Origin: Alphaproteobacteria bacterium
GTDB lineage: Bacteria > Pseudomonadota > Alphaproteobacteria > Micavibrionales > Micavibrionaceae
Length of the DNA stretch: 64,000 nt
Assembly: GCA_030424975.1 (NCBI GenBank)
Contig: JAUHVY010000001.1
Span: 245,093 to 309,092 of the forward strand
Reading direction: 5' to 3'
A program made the translations under genes and the position numbers. The notes under the pieces are model-generated. The model was not told the origin of the DNA, did no database searches, and worked only from the letters and a program-made list of their open reading frames with translations. Each line of letters opens with the position of its first letter. Within the stretch, counting starts at the first letter, position 1. Shown here in pieces: positions 44,773-53,445 of the stretch.

Positions 44773-44789
44773 TGGCACGCTTCCTGCAT
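44772..44789 (+). promoter_or_regulatory. Sigma-54 (-24/-12) promoter of the flgB operon
   Basis: TTGGCACGCTTCCTGCAT, with GG and GC ten bases apart. The predicted start site is near 44801, 31 bases before the flgB ATG. The -24 element overlaps the flhX start region on the other strand. Confidence 0.8.
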
Positions 44790-44831
44790 AGTTCTTTGTG
44801 TTGGTAATGAAACTATACAGGGTTTAAGGCA

Positions 44832-45254
44832 ATGACGATACAAGATATAGGACTTTTTCAGGCGATTTCATCGAAGATGGAATATCTGAACCAACGTCAT
44901 AACGTGCTTGCGCAAAATATTGCAAATGCGGATACCCCGGGATATCGCCCGAAAGATTTGGTAGACGTCGATTTTTCATCAATGGTGCGAAATGTCACAA
45001 GTGCGACTAATGGCGGTTTACAAAATGTATCGATGACAACAACAAATGCGGGGCATTTAGGCCATCTGGAAGGTGAAACAGATGCGGATGCACGCAAACA
45101 GCGCAATATGTATGAAGTCGCACCGGCCGGAAACTCGGTTATTATCGAGGAACAACTAGTGAAATCCGGTGAAAATGCCATGGATTATAACCTGATGTTG
45201 AGCTTGTATCAAAAGCAGGTTGGTTTGATTAAGACCGCAATCGGCACACGATAA
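44832..45254 (+). CDS. flgB: FlgB proximal rod protein
   Basis: 140 residues. The rod N-terminal motif (QRHNVLAQNIANADTPGYRP) and a C-terminal helix (NAMDYNLMLSLYQKQVGLIK) match FlgB. It is the first gene of flgB-flgC-fliE, then fliQ-fliR-flhB. Confidence 0.96.
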   Translation: MTIQDIGLFQAISSKMEYLNQRHNVLAQNIANADTPGYRPKDLVDVDFSSMVRNVTSATNGGLQNVSMTTTNAGHLGHLEGETDADARKQRNMYEVAPAGNSVIIEEQLVKSGENAMDYNLMLSLYQKQVGLIKTAIGTR

Positions 45255-45274
45255 AACAGAGTAGGGATAAAACA

Positions 45275-45694
45275 ATGAGTAATGATATTGTTAACGCAAT
45301 GAAGATTTCCGCCAACGGTATGCGCGTACAGGGAACGCGTATTCGGGTGATTTCTGAAAATATCGCGAATTCTGACACGACCGGATTAACACCGGGTGCA
45401 GATCCGTATCGACGTCAGACCATTAGTTTTAAGAATGAGATGGACCGCGCACAAGGGATTCGCCTGGTTGAGGTCGATGACATCGATGTTGATCGTGAAA
45501 CACCGTTCGGCCTTGAGTTTATGCCGGATCATCCGGCGGCGAATGCTGACGGGTATGTGAAAACACCAAATATTAATCCATTATTGGAAATGATGGATGT
45601 GCGCGAAGCACAGCGATCATATGAGGCAAATTTGGGAATGATTGAACAGTCCCGTTCTTTGATATCCCGTACGATTGATTTGCTTCGTACGTAA
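45275..45694 (+). CDS. flgC: FlgC proximal rod protein
   Basis: 139 residues. SANGMRVQGTRIRVISENIA, NSDTTGLTPG and a C-terminal rod helix (MDVREAQRSYEANLGMIEQS) are FlgC hallmarks. It lies 20 bases after flgB. Confidence 0.96.
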   Translation: MSNDIVNAMKISANGMRVQGTRIRVISENIANSDTTGLTPGADPYRRQTISFKNEMDRAQGIRLVEVDDIDVDRETPFGLEFMPDHPAANADGYVKTPNINPLLEMMDVREAQRSYEANLGMIEQSRSLISRTIDLLRT

Positions 45695-45730
45695 TAGCGG
45701 ATTAGAATAGTAACGTGAAAGGATCACGAT

Positions 45731-46093
45731 ATGCCAATTACAGGAATTAATCCCAACGCCGCCGCCAGTGCCTATAGCAATTCCCAGAGCATCACAGGGC
45801 AGGGGCAAGTTACTGATATTACAAAAAATATCAAAGGATTAGCGAGCGAGATCGCATCTCCGGGGCAATCCGAAGCGCCGAGCTTTGCTGATTTTATGGC
45901 AAAGAATATCCAGCAATCCGTTCAAACCATGAAGGGCGGAGAGGAAATGGCCGCCAAAGCCGTTACGGGTGATGCTGATGTCACGGATGTTGTGCAGGCC
46001 GTAACCTCCGCCGAGCTTACGCTACAAACTGTTGTTGGTGTCCGCGACCGTATGATTTCCGCCTACCAAGAGATTATGCGCATGCCGATTTAA
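45731..46093 (+). CDS. fliE: FliE rod/MS-ring adaptor
   Basis: 120 residues. A Ser/Gln-rich N-terminus is followed by FliE helices (FADFMAKNIQQSVQTMKGGE; VTSAELTLQTVVGVRDRMIS). FliE joins the MS ring to the rod. It follows flgC by 36 bases, and 123 bases separate it from fliQ. Confidence 0.94.
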   Translation: MPITGINPNAAASAYSNSQSITGQGQVTDITKNIKGLASEIASPGQSEAPSFADFMAKNIQQSVQTMKGGEEMAAKAVTGDADVTDVVQAVTSAELTLQTVVGVRDRMISAYQEIMRMPI

Positions 46094-46216
46094 GGTTTGT
46101 CAGCGGGACATTTTCATTGTTTTTATGCATGAGCGAATGCGCAAAATTATGTGGTTAAGTCCATAGGGCGTTGGAAATGCGTTTTGTCACAATCACGCAT
46201 TTGATAGCATATATAC

Positions 46217-46483
46217 ATGAATGATGCTCAAATCATAGAAACTGCACAACAAGCGTTGCTGATTACCATGCAAATCAGCGCACCCATTTTGATTGTCGGT
46301 CTTGTTGTTGGTGTTTTGATTGCTTTGGTGCAGGCTTTGACACAAATTCAAGAGATCACTCTCGTTTTCGTTCCTAAAATTATGGCGATCTTCCTATCTA
46401 TGTTTATTCTTTTACCATGGATGATGAATATTTTGGTCGTATTTATGGAATCTCTCGCGGATCGTATTGTCGCCGGCGGATAG
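46217..46483 (+). CDS. fliQ: FliQ export gate membrane protein
   Basis: 88 residues with two membrane helices (ALLITMQISAPILIVGLVVG and IMAIFLSMFILLPWMMNILV) joined by VQALTQIQEITLVF, the FliQ signature. It belongs to the FliP5Q4R1 export core. Confidence 0.96.
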   Translation: MNDAQIIETAQQALLITMQISAPILIVGLVVGVLIALVQALTQIQEITLVFVPKIMAIFLSMFILLPWMMNILVVFMESLADRIVAGG

Positions 46484-46498
46484 GGTGTGTGATTACAG

Positions 46499-47284
46499 AT
46501 GCAAAGCGCACTTGAAACATTTATGACCACAGGGGTTCTTGCCTTTATCCTGACCTTCACGCGGGTTGGTAGTGCGATGATGATTATGCCCGGGATTGGC
46601 GATTCATTTGTTTCAGAACGCGTGCGTCTTCACCTTGCGCTTGCGTTAAGCTTCGTTCTTTTTCCGTTTATTATGCCGCATATTCCTTCGCCTGTGCCGC
46701 AAACAATCGCATTATTCAGCCTGATTGCGATGGAGTTGGTGATTGGTTTATTAATCGGCACGGTGGCTCGTATTTTTATGACAGCGCTTGATACGGCGGG
46801 AATGGTGGTGTCTACACAATCCGGTCTTGCAAATGCGCAGGTATTTAACCCGTCATTGGCGTCGCAAGGGTCGATTATCGGAGCCTTTTTGTCGATTACC
46901 GGTACAGTGTTCCTATTCGCGACAGATCTTCATCATGTTCTTTTGATGGGCATTGTCGAGAGTTATAATATGTTTCCGATCGGTGATGTGCCGGATACGG
47001 GATCAATGGCGGAATTGATAACCCGCGCCGTGGCGGCAAGTTTTAACCTTGGTATTCGTTTGGCCGCGCCGTTTTTGGTGCTTACATTGCTGATTTATGT
47101 CGGAATGGGCGTATTATCACGTCTTATGCCGCAGGTTCAGGTCTTTATGGTGATGTTACCCATACAGATCCTGTTGTCGGTCATCTTGTTAATGTTGGCG
47201 ATGACGGCATTGTTCTATCACTGGGCGAGCGCGTATGAAGGAGCGATCTTGTATTTCTTCAGTAATGCAGGTTCGGCAAATTAA
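46499..47284 (+). CDS. fliR: FliR export gate membrane protein
   Basis: 261 residues with about six hydrophobic segments (FILTFTRVGSAMMIMPGIGD; GFLSI-like and VGMGVLSRLMPQVQVFMVML). Size and order match FliR. It starts 15 bases after fliQ. Confidence 0.95.
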   Translation: MQSALETFMTTGVLAFILTFTRVGSAMMIMPGIGDSFVSERVRLHLALALSFVLFPFIMPHIPSPVPQTIALFSLIAMELVIGLLIGTVARIFMTALDTAGMVVSTQSGLANAQVFNPSLASQGSIIGAFLSITGTVFLFATDLHHVLLMGIVESYNMFPIGDVPDTGSMAELITRAVAASFNLGIRLAAPFLVLTLLIYVGMGVLSRLMPQVQVFMVMLPIQILLSVILLMLAMTALFYHWASAYEGAILYFFSNAGSAN

Positions 47285-47308
47285 CCATTTATAGGGTATA
47301 GTATAATC

Positions 47309-48385
47309 ATGGCTGATGGTGAACAGACCGATGATTCCCAGAAAACCGAAGACCCCACCCCCAAGAAATTGGAGGAGGCGCGCAAACGTGGCCAGGTTCC
47401 GTTATCACGAGAGGTGAATAATTGGGTAATGATGGCGGCGGCATCGTTATTTATTATGGTTTTTGCCACGCCGATGATGCGTGATTTAGGCAGTGTTATG
47501 CGTGTGTATATCGAACAAGCGCATGCCTTGCCGCAATTACCTGGTGGTCTGGCAGTGGTTTTAGGCGATGGCATGAAGCAGGTTGTGAAAATTATGTTTT
47601 TGCCGTTTTTATTGTTTATGGCCGCGGCGTTTCTTGCACCGTTTTTGCAAATCGGCCCCTTATTTGCACCTGAGGTTATTAAACCTGACTGGGGAAAGGT
47701 GTCGCCGATAAAGGGATTTGGCCGGTTGTTTTCGTTGCGCTCTATTGTTGAGTTCGTCAAAGGGATTTTAAAGCTCGGCGTTATCGGTTTGATTGCGTTT
47801 ATCATTGTGTATCCGTATTTTGACCGCCTTGAACATATGATTGATATGCCGATTTTGACCGTAATGTGGGAAATGAAGGTCATTGTCATGAAGATGATGA
47901 TCGGCGTTTTGGTGGCATTGGCGATTATTGCGGGGCTGGATTTGATTTATCAGCGTCAGGAATATAACAAGAAAATGCGTATGAGCCGCCAAGAGATCAA
48001 GGATGAATACAAGCAATCCGAAGGGGATCCGCAGATTAAGGGGAAGTTGCGGCAATTACGTGCAGAGCGCGCCCGTCAACGTATGATGCAAAATGTACCG
48101 AGCGCCGATGTCGTTATTACAAACCCGACGCATTATTCCATTGCCCTGAAATATAACCCAGATGAAAACCCCGCGCCGATTGTTGTGGCAAAGGGTATCG
48201 ACAATGTCGCGATGCGCATCCGTGAGATTGCCAAGGAAAATGATATTATCCTGTATGAGAATAAACCCTTGGCACGGGCATTGTACGATGTTGTGGAAAT
48301 TGATGAAATGATCCCGACGGAGCATTTTCAAGCCGTGGCGGAAATCATTTCCTATGTCTTTAAGTTAAAAGGTAAATTACGATAA
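47309..48385 (+). CDS. flhB: FlhB export specificity switch protein
   Basis: 358 residues. The N-terminal DSQKTEDPTPKKLEEARKRG motif, four membrane helices and a cytoplasmic domain with the autocleavage site NPTH (VITNPTHYSIALKY) are present. FlhB cleavage and FliK signal the switch from hook to filament export. It is the last gene of the flgB operon and converges on a small gene with no terminator seen. Confidence 0.97.
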   Translation: MADGEQTDDSQKTEDPTPKKLEEARKRGQVPLSREVNNWVMMAAASLFIMVFATPMMRDLGSVMRVYIEQAHALPQLPGGLAVVLGDGMKQVVKIMFLPFLLFMAAAFLAPFLQIGPLFAPEVIKPDWGKVSPIKGFGRLFSLRSIVEFVKGILKLGVIGLIAFIIVYPYFDRLEHMIDMPILTVMWEMKVIVMKMMIGVLVALAIIAGLDLIYQRQEYNKKMRMSRQEIKDEYKQSEGDPQIKGKLRQLRAERARQRMMQNVPSADVVITNPTHYSIALKYNPDENPAPIVVAKGIDNVAMRIREIAKENDIILYENKPLARALYDVVEIDEMIPTEHFQAVAEIISYVFKLKGKLR

Positions 48386-48393
48386 TTTATCTG

Positions 48394-48666
48394 TTAAGAA
48401 TCTGCTTTATCAAATTCCTCTAAATCTTTTAATTGTTTGCGTAATTCTGCTTTGCGGATGCGTGTTTTCAGGCTTCGTTCTTCCTTGTCACCACGTTTTT
48501 GTAAGGCGATGAGCGAGAAAAGCGGTGGTAAGCCCAAAAGGAGTATCAGGTATTTCTGATCACCATAGGTTTGGGAATAGACAAATATGCACATCAAGAT
48601 CAGGCCGATATTCATCAGTTTTGTAAGCCCCAGAAACAGGCATTCCTTTTTTGAACAGTGGTGCAT
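48394..48666 (-). CDS. Small membrane protein with charged tail
   Basis: 90 residues. Two close hydrophobic helices (about 12-30 and 38-55, ending LGLPPLFSLIAL) are followed by a Lys/Glu/Arg coiled-coil tail (KTRIRKAELRKQLKDLEEFD). It has a plausible membrane topology but no recognised family. It converges with flhB, eight bases between stops. The shadow frames on the other strand are worse, so it is likely real. Confidence 0.55.
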   Translation of the reverse strand: MHHCSKKECLFLGLTKLMNIGLILMCIFVYSQTYGDQKYLILLLGLPPLFSLIALQKRGDKEERSLKTRIRKAELRKQLKDLEEFDKADS

Positions 48667-48773
48667 TTGTAAAATTCCCTATGGTTTGATTTCCCGTTCG
48701 CTATACGCGTTCTTGTTGTGGTATAAATTGTACCCTATATTGAATGCGTTTGAAATAATGAGGGGATATTATT

Positions 48774-50459
48774 ATGCGCCGTATACTTTTTTCGATGATG
48801 TTTTTTTCTGCTTTGACGGCGGTTCCTGCCTTTGCGGAAGACATCGATGTCACAAGCGAGATTAAAGCCGCCACGGTGTATAATGATCGTGCAACATTAA
48901 CGCGCAAGGCCGTGATTGATGTTCCTGCGGGGGCGCATAATCTTGTGTTTACGGGAATTCCATTACGTATTTATACGGATTCATTGCGTGTCGGCGGTAG
49001 TGCGCAGGCCGACGTTGTTTTTGGTGCCCTGAGCCATAAGCGCGAGTCATTCGAAGATTATGTTGTGCCAAAGGAAAAGGAGCTGAATGCACAGCTCTTG
49101 TCATTGCAAGATCAGGTGAAGGTTTATAATGCCGAGAAAAGCGCCCTGAAAACAGCACAGGAATTTTTGCAAAATATTGGGAAAACAGCGGCTCTTCGTG
49201 AAAATGAAGAGGTCGCGAAATTAGAGCTTAGCCCTGATGAATGGGCGGCGGCGGCGGACGGTTTGTCGGCCAAAATGGCGCAAACGATGAAGGAAAGCAT
49301 CGGAATTGATATCAAAATTCGTGATACGAATGACAAGATTAGAAAAATTCAAAATGATCTGCGTCAGCTTCGTACAGGGAATAAACAAAACTATATCGTT
49401 AGTGTTCCGTTCGAGGCCGCACAAGCGACGCGTTTAACTGTGGATTTGAGCTATCAAATTTCAGGGGTAAGTTGGCAGCCGATTTACGATGCGCGCCTTG
49501 ACGTTAAAAGCGGTAAAATGGATTTGGTGCAATATGGTCAGGTATGGCAACAAACGGGCGAAGATTGGGACGATATTGAATTAACCCTATCAACAGCGCA
49601 GCCAAGCCGCGGCGCGACATTGCCGGATTTGTATCCGAGCTGGCTGTCCATTTATGCCCCGCCCAAAATGCAAGCTATGAGCGGAATAGCAATGTCAAAG
49701 CGTTCAATGAATGAGATGGCATCTGCATATTCCGCTGCTCCGATGATGGATGATATGGCTGAAGCAGATATGGCAATGGAAGCGCCGGTGGAAAAAGAAG
49801 TCGTCATGCAAACCGCGCAGATCAACACCGAAGGGTTTGTCGGGGAATATAAAATCACCGGACCGGCAACGGTGACATCTGACGGAACCAAGGCCAAATT
49901 GATGATCGGTGCATTTGATATCGATTCATCCTTGCAGGTACAGGTGAAGCCACAGCTCAGCACGGATGCATTCCTTGTTGCGAAAACAACATTAAAAGGC
50001 GAAGCGCCGATTTTACCGGGGCAGGTCAGCTTGTTCCGTGACGGGGCTTATATCGGTCAGAGCTATATGCAGATGATGCGCCCGGGCGATGAGGATGAGC
50101 TTTCCTTTGGTATTGATGATAATGTTGTTGTGAAACGTAATACCCTGATGGATGAGCGTAGCGAAGAGGGTATGATTACGAAAGACAGCGTGATCGAGCG
50201 TCACTATGTCACTGATATTCAAAACCTGCATAAAGAGGCGATCAATCTGGCGGTTTTGGAAACTGTTCCTGCATCAAAGGATGAGCGTATTCGCGTTGAG
50301 ATTTTAAAAGATCACACAAGCGGTGGATATGAAGCCGACCTTGAGAATGTAAAGGGCGTTACACGCTGGGTTATGGACGTCAAACCACAGGAAAAAACGC
50401 AAGTGAAGCTTGGGTGGCGCGTGAAATGGCCTAAAGGAGAAAATATTTCGGGCCTATAA
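48774..50459 (+). CDS. Secreted MuiA-like protein (DUF4140/DUF4139)
   Basis: 561 residues. The signal peptide ends VPAFA-ED. The N-terminal beta domain (ATVYNDRATLTRKAVIDVPA) is DUF4140. A coiled coil (about 95-185) follows, then the C-terminal DUF4139 domain (SWQPIYDARLD, LTLSTAQPSRGA, ETVPASKDERIRVEI), the layout of mucoidy-inhibitor MuiA-family proteins. The Met/Ala-rich insertion at about 300-345 is unusual. The exact role is unknown. Confidence 0.8.
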   Translation: MRRILFSMMFFSALTAVPAFAEDIDVTSEIKAATVYNDRATLTRKAVIDVPAGAHNLVFTGIPLRIYTDSLRVGGSAQADVVFGALSHKRESFEDYVVPKEKELNAQLLSLQDQVKVYNAEKSALKTAQEFLQNIGKTAALRENEEVAKLELSPDEWAAAADGLSAKMAQTMKESIGIDIKIRDTNDKIRKIQNDLRQLRTGNKQNYIVSVPFEAAQATRLTVDLSYQISGVSWQPIYDARLDVKSGKMDLVQYGQVWQQTGEDWDDIELTLSTAQPSRGATLPDLYPSWLSIYAPPKMQAMSGIAMSKRSMNEMASAYSAAPMMDDMAEADMAMEAPVEKEVVMQTAQINTEGFVGEYKITGPATVTSDGTKAKLMIGAFDIDSSLQVQVKPQLSTDAFLVAKTTLKGEAPILPGQVSLFRDGAYIGQSYMQMMRPGDEDELSFGIDDNVVVKRNTLMDERSEEGMITKDSVIERHYVTDIQNLHKEAINLAVLETVPASKDERIRVEILKDHTSGGYEADLENVKGVTRWVMDVKPQEKTQVKLGWRVKWPKGENISGL

Positions 50460-50521
50460 CTTTATAGAACAATAGGATATGACTTGCTGCGGGCTTGGCT
50501 CTGTGCCATGATTTTCGGGCG

Positions 50522-53026
50522 ATGAATACTGATCACTCCGAATTTATTAACAGACACCATAATCGCCGTGCGTCGGTGCAAATGAAAAGCAACCGTAAAA
50601 CGCTGACGGCGGCGGTTGTTGTTTCAATTGCTGCGCTGTATTGCGTGTTGCTGAGCTTTGTTGTGCATATGGCACAGGTTGATCAGGCGACGATCCTTAT
50701 TTCCGTTATGGTGTTTATTACGGCGACGTTGGTGGCGTTTGCGGCGCGCCGTGCGCAATATCTTCAGGCGATGCACGAAGATGAGCTGATCTTGCTGAAG
50801 GAAGTTTTGGAAGGCAGTCGCGGCGGCAGGCTTATTACCGATCATGCCGATCAGGTTCTGTATTATAATCATCGTTTTGTGGAGCTGTGCCATATCGATG
50901 GGGGCGGCGCATCATACGACAAATTGGTTGATATGTTTTCGGGTAATGATAAAGCCAGCGCGCTGTTCAGTACATTGTCTGATCAGGCGCATCGCGGGTT
51001 AACCGATTCTATTGAGCTCTATTGTGATGTCAAAGATTACGAAGGATGGTATCACGTCACCGCACAGCCAGTAACAGGACACGCAGGATATATTCATTGG
51101 CGCATAGATAATGTGACCGATAAATATACGGCCGATCGCGCCGTACATGAAGAGCGTGAGAAACTGATCGATTTTACTGATAATGCGCCCGTTGGGTTCT
51201 TCTCACTCGATCAAACAGGGGCGTTTGTGTTTGCAAATGCGACCTTTGCCAGATGGGTGGGGGAGGATATTAACCATCTGTTATCGCGGGCAAAATTCCA
51301 CACATATCTAAACGATCCGCCGCAAGGTGTTATGCCGTATGATGTCACGGAAAAAGGCGGTGATATTCAAATTGCCGAACTTGAGATGAAAGGTGCGGGC
51401 GGGCGAATGTTCCGTGCATCGATAAACCAAACGATTATGCGCGGTGCAGACGGTAGTATTCGTACGCGGGCTGTTGTTCATGATTTAACATCTGAACGTG
51501 AAATGCGACAGGCATTGAAGGCCTCAGAGGATCGTTTCAAACGTTTCTATGACGAAGCGCCGCTGGGGATTATTCTGGTGAATAAAGACGGGCTGGTCGA
51601 AGATTGTAACAGTGAATTTGCCCGTATGATGGGAAAAAACACGGAAGAGATTGAAAACAAGCACTTTAAGCTCATGATTAGTGAACAACACAGAGAGCAG
51701 GTTTTGGCTGCGCTTGAACAAATGAGCGAGGGGCAGCCAATGGCGGAGTCCATGGAAATCGCCCTTGTGAGTGATAAGAAGGACGCATCGATAAATGCGC
51801 AACTCCATGCACGTCGTTTTTCCGATGGTGGTTTTACAGTGCTCCACTTTATTGATATTACGGAACAAAAATCGCTGGAGGCGCAATTTGTGCAATCACA
51901 AAAAATGCAGGCTGTGGGACAGCTCGCAGGCGGTATTGCACATGACTTCAATAACCTGTTGACCGCTATTATCGGCTTTTGTGATTTGCTCTTATTACGA
52001 CATAAAGCAGGCGATCCGTCCTTTGGCGACATTATGCAGATCAAGCAGAACTCTAATCGTGCGGCCAATCTTGTGCGCCAGCTTTTGGCGTTTTCGCGTC
52101 AGCAAACATTGCGTCAACGGGTGCATGATATCACCGATATCCTGACAGAGCTTTCACATCTTTTACGTCGTCTGATTGGCGCGAATATTGAACTGGAGAT
52201 GATACACGGCAGCAACCTTGGTTTGGTGAAGGTCGATGAAGGGCAAATGGAACAGGTGCTGATTAACCTGGCGGTGAACGCACGTGATGCGATGGATGGC
52301 GGAGGGAAACTGACGATCACCACCGAAAATCATACGAATAAACGCGCACGTAAAGTGATGGAAGAGAAGATGCCGGCCGGGCATTGGATTTTGATTAAGG
52401 TTACGGATACGGGGTGCGGTATTTCAGAAGAGAATATGAGCCGTATTCTTGAGCCGTTCTTCACAACAAAAGGCGTCGGTGAGGGCACTGGTCTTGGCTT
52501 GGCTACAGTGCACGGTATTATCCGTCAGAGCGGCGGTTATCTGGATATCGAAAGCGTTATGGGCAAGGGAACGACCTTTTCTATCTATTTGCCATGTACC
52601 AACGAAGTGGAAGATGACGAGCCAAGTGCGCAACAACAACCGCAAACACGTGATTTGACAGGGACGGAACGTATTTTGTTGGTTGAGGATGAAGCTGCAG
52701 TGCGTAGCTTCTCTGAGCGGGCACTCGTGAATAAAGGGTATGAGGTATTGAGTGCTGAGCACGGGCAGGCGGCTTTGGATGTTTATGAAAAAGAAGGGCA
52801 GAAGCCGATTGATTTGCTCATTACTGATGTTGTGATGCCCGATGTTGACGGGCCGACTTTGGCAAAGAAAATCAGGGAGCATAACCCCGCCATGAAGATT
52901 ATCTTTATGTCAGGTTACACGGAAGATAAGCTGAAGGATCATATGGATGATAATACGTATTTCTTGCCGAAGCCGTTTACATTAAAAGGGCTTGCAGCCA
53001 AGGTGAAAGAGGTTTTGGAGGAGTAA
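50522..53026 (+). CDS. cckA: CckA hybrid sensor histidine kinase
   Basis: 834 residues from the ATG at 50522 (an in-frame ATG at 50582 is an alternative; neither has a strong Shine-Dalgarno). Two membrane helices (about 30-75) precede three PAS-like domains. The DHp helix AGGIAHDFNNLLTAIIGFCD has the phosphorylated His. An ATPase domain (NLAVNARDAM, TDTGCGI, GEGTGLGLATVHGIIRQSGG) and C-terminal receiver (VEDEAAVR, TDVVMPDVDG, KPF) follow. CckA phosphorylates ChpT and thereby CtrA in Alphaproteobacteria. Order and motif wording match CckA closely. Confidence 0.93.
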   Translation: MNTDHSEFINRHHNRRASVQMKSNRKTLTAAVVVSIAALYCVLLSFVVHMAQVDQATILISVMVFITATLVAFAARRAQYLQAMHEDELILLKEVLEGSRGGRLITDHADQVLYYNHRFVELCHIDGGGASYDKLVDMFSGNDKASALFSTLSDQAHRGLTDSIELYCDVKDYEGWYHVTAQPVTGHAGYIHWRIDNVTDKYTADRAVHEEREKLIDFTDNAPVGFFSLDQTGAFVFANATFARWVGEDINHLLSRAKFHTYLNDPPQGVMPYDVTEKGGDIQIAELEMKGAGGRMFRASINQTIMRGADGSIRTRAVVHDLTSEREMRQALKASEDRFKRFYDEAPLGIILVNKDGLVEDCNSEFARMMGKNTEEIENKHFKLMISEQHREQVLAALEQMSEGQPMAESMEIALVSDKKDASINAQLHARRFSDGGFTVLHFIDITEQKSLEAQFVQSQKMQAVGQLAGGIAHDFNNLLTAIIGFCDLLLLRHKAGDPSFGDIMQIKQNSNRAANLVRQLLAFSRQQTLRQRVHDITDILTELSHLLRRLIGANIELEMIHGSNLGLVKVDEGQMEQVLINLAVNARDAMDGGGKLTITTENHTNKRARKVMEEKMPAGHWILIKVTDTGCGISEENMSRILEPFFTTKGVGEGTGLGLATVHGIIRQSGGYLDIESVMGKGTTFSIYLPCTNEVEDDEPSAQQQPQTRDLTGTERILLVEDEAAVRSFSERALVNKGYEVLSAEHGQAALDVYEKEGQKPIDLLITDVVMPDVDGPTLAKKIREHNPAMKIIFMSGYTEDKLKDHMDDNTYFLPKPFTLKGLAAKVKEVLEE

Positions 53027-53308
53027 ATGGTCGAACAGGTTAGCGCGGTTATCGGGGTGATTTTAATGATGGTGATTCTCCTGATGCTGGGTGTACTTGA
53101 TCGGGATATTAAACAGCTCTTTCGCCAATTGGAGATCAAAAAGAAGCCTGCACTTTTACACAGTAAGGTGAAACTGATTAAGGCGCAGGAAAGTGAATTG
53201 AATAATGTTCATAAGTCACGATTTTCAAGGGTTCTGGTGTTAGAGCGTTGGCTCTATTTCTTCTTTGTTTTGCTGTTTTGCGTATATATAATCGGTAATC
53301 TCATTTGA
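53027..53308 (+). CDS. Small two-helix membrane protein after cckA
   Basis: 93 residues. Membrane helices at about 5-24 (VSAVIGVILMMVILLMLGVL) and 71-91 (LERWLYFFFVLLFCVYIIGN) flank a basic middle region. It starts at the base after the cckA stop (TAAATG), so it is probably co-transcribed. I do not recognise a family; a CckA accessory role is possible only by position. Confidence 0.6.
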   Translation: MVEQVSAVIGVILMMVILLMLGVLDRDIKQLFRQLEIKKKPALLHSKVKLIKAQESELNNVHKSRFSRVLVLERWLYFFFVLLFCVYIIGNLI

Positions 53309-53315
53309 GTTTTTT

Positions 53316-53330
53316 GTTCTTTTTTTGTTC
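53316..53330 (+). promoter_or_regulatory. LexA (SOS) box of recA
   Basis: GTTC, seven Ts, GTTC: an exact alphaproteobacterial LexA box GTTC-N7-GTTC. It lies just upstream of a TTGACA -35. Confidence 0.8.
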
Positions 53331-53337
53331 TTTTTTG

Positions 53338-53366
53338 TTGACAGTGGGGTAAAACAAGAACATTCT
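53338..53366 (+). promoter_or_regulatory. recA promoter
   Basis: TTGACA at 53338-53343, a 17-base spacer and CATTCT (53361-53366) as a weak -10. The -10 is overlapped by an imperfect palindrome ACAAGAA-CA-TTCTTGT (53354-53369). Confidence 0.6.
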
Positions 53367-53445
53367 TGTGTGCATAACTCAGGTTCCATGACCACGGAAT
53401 GATTTGCACAGATGCCGCAACTATGCGACAAAAAGGAGATAACGT

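Noticed and set aside
47281-47889. 202-codon minus-strand frame
   Set aside because: Antisense to flhB, which matches its family over the full length.
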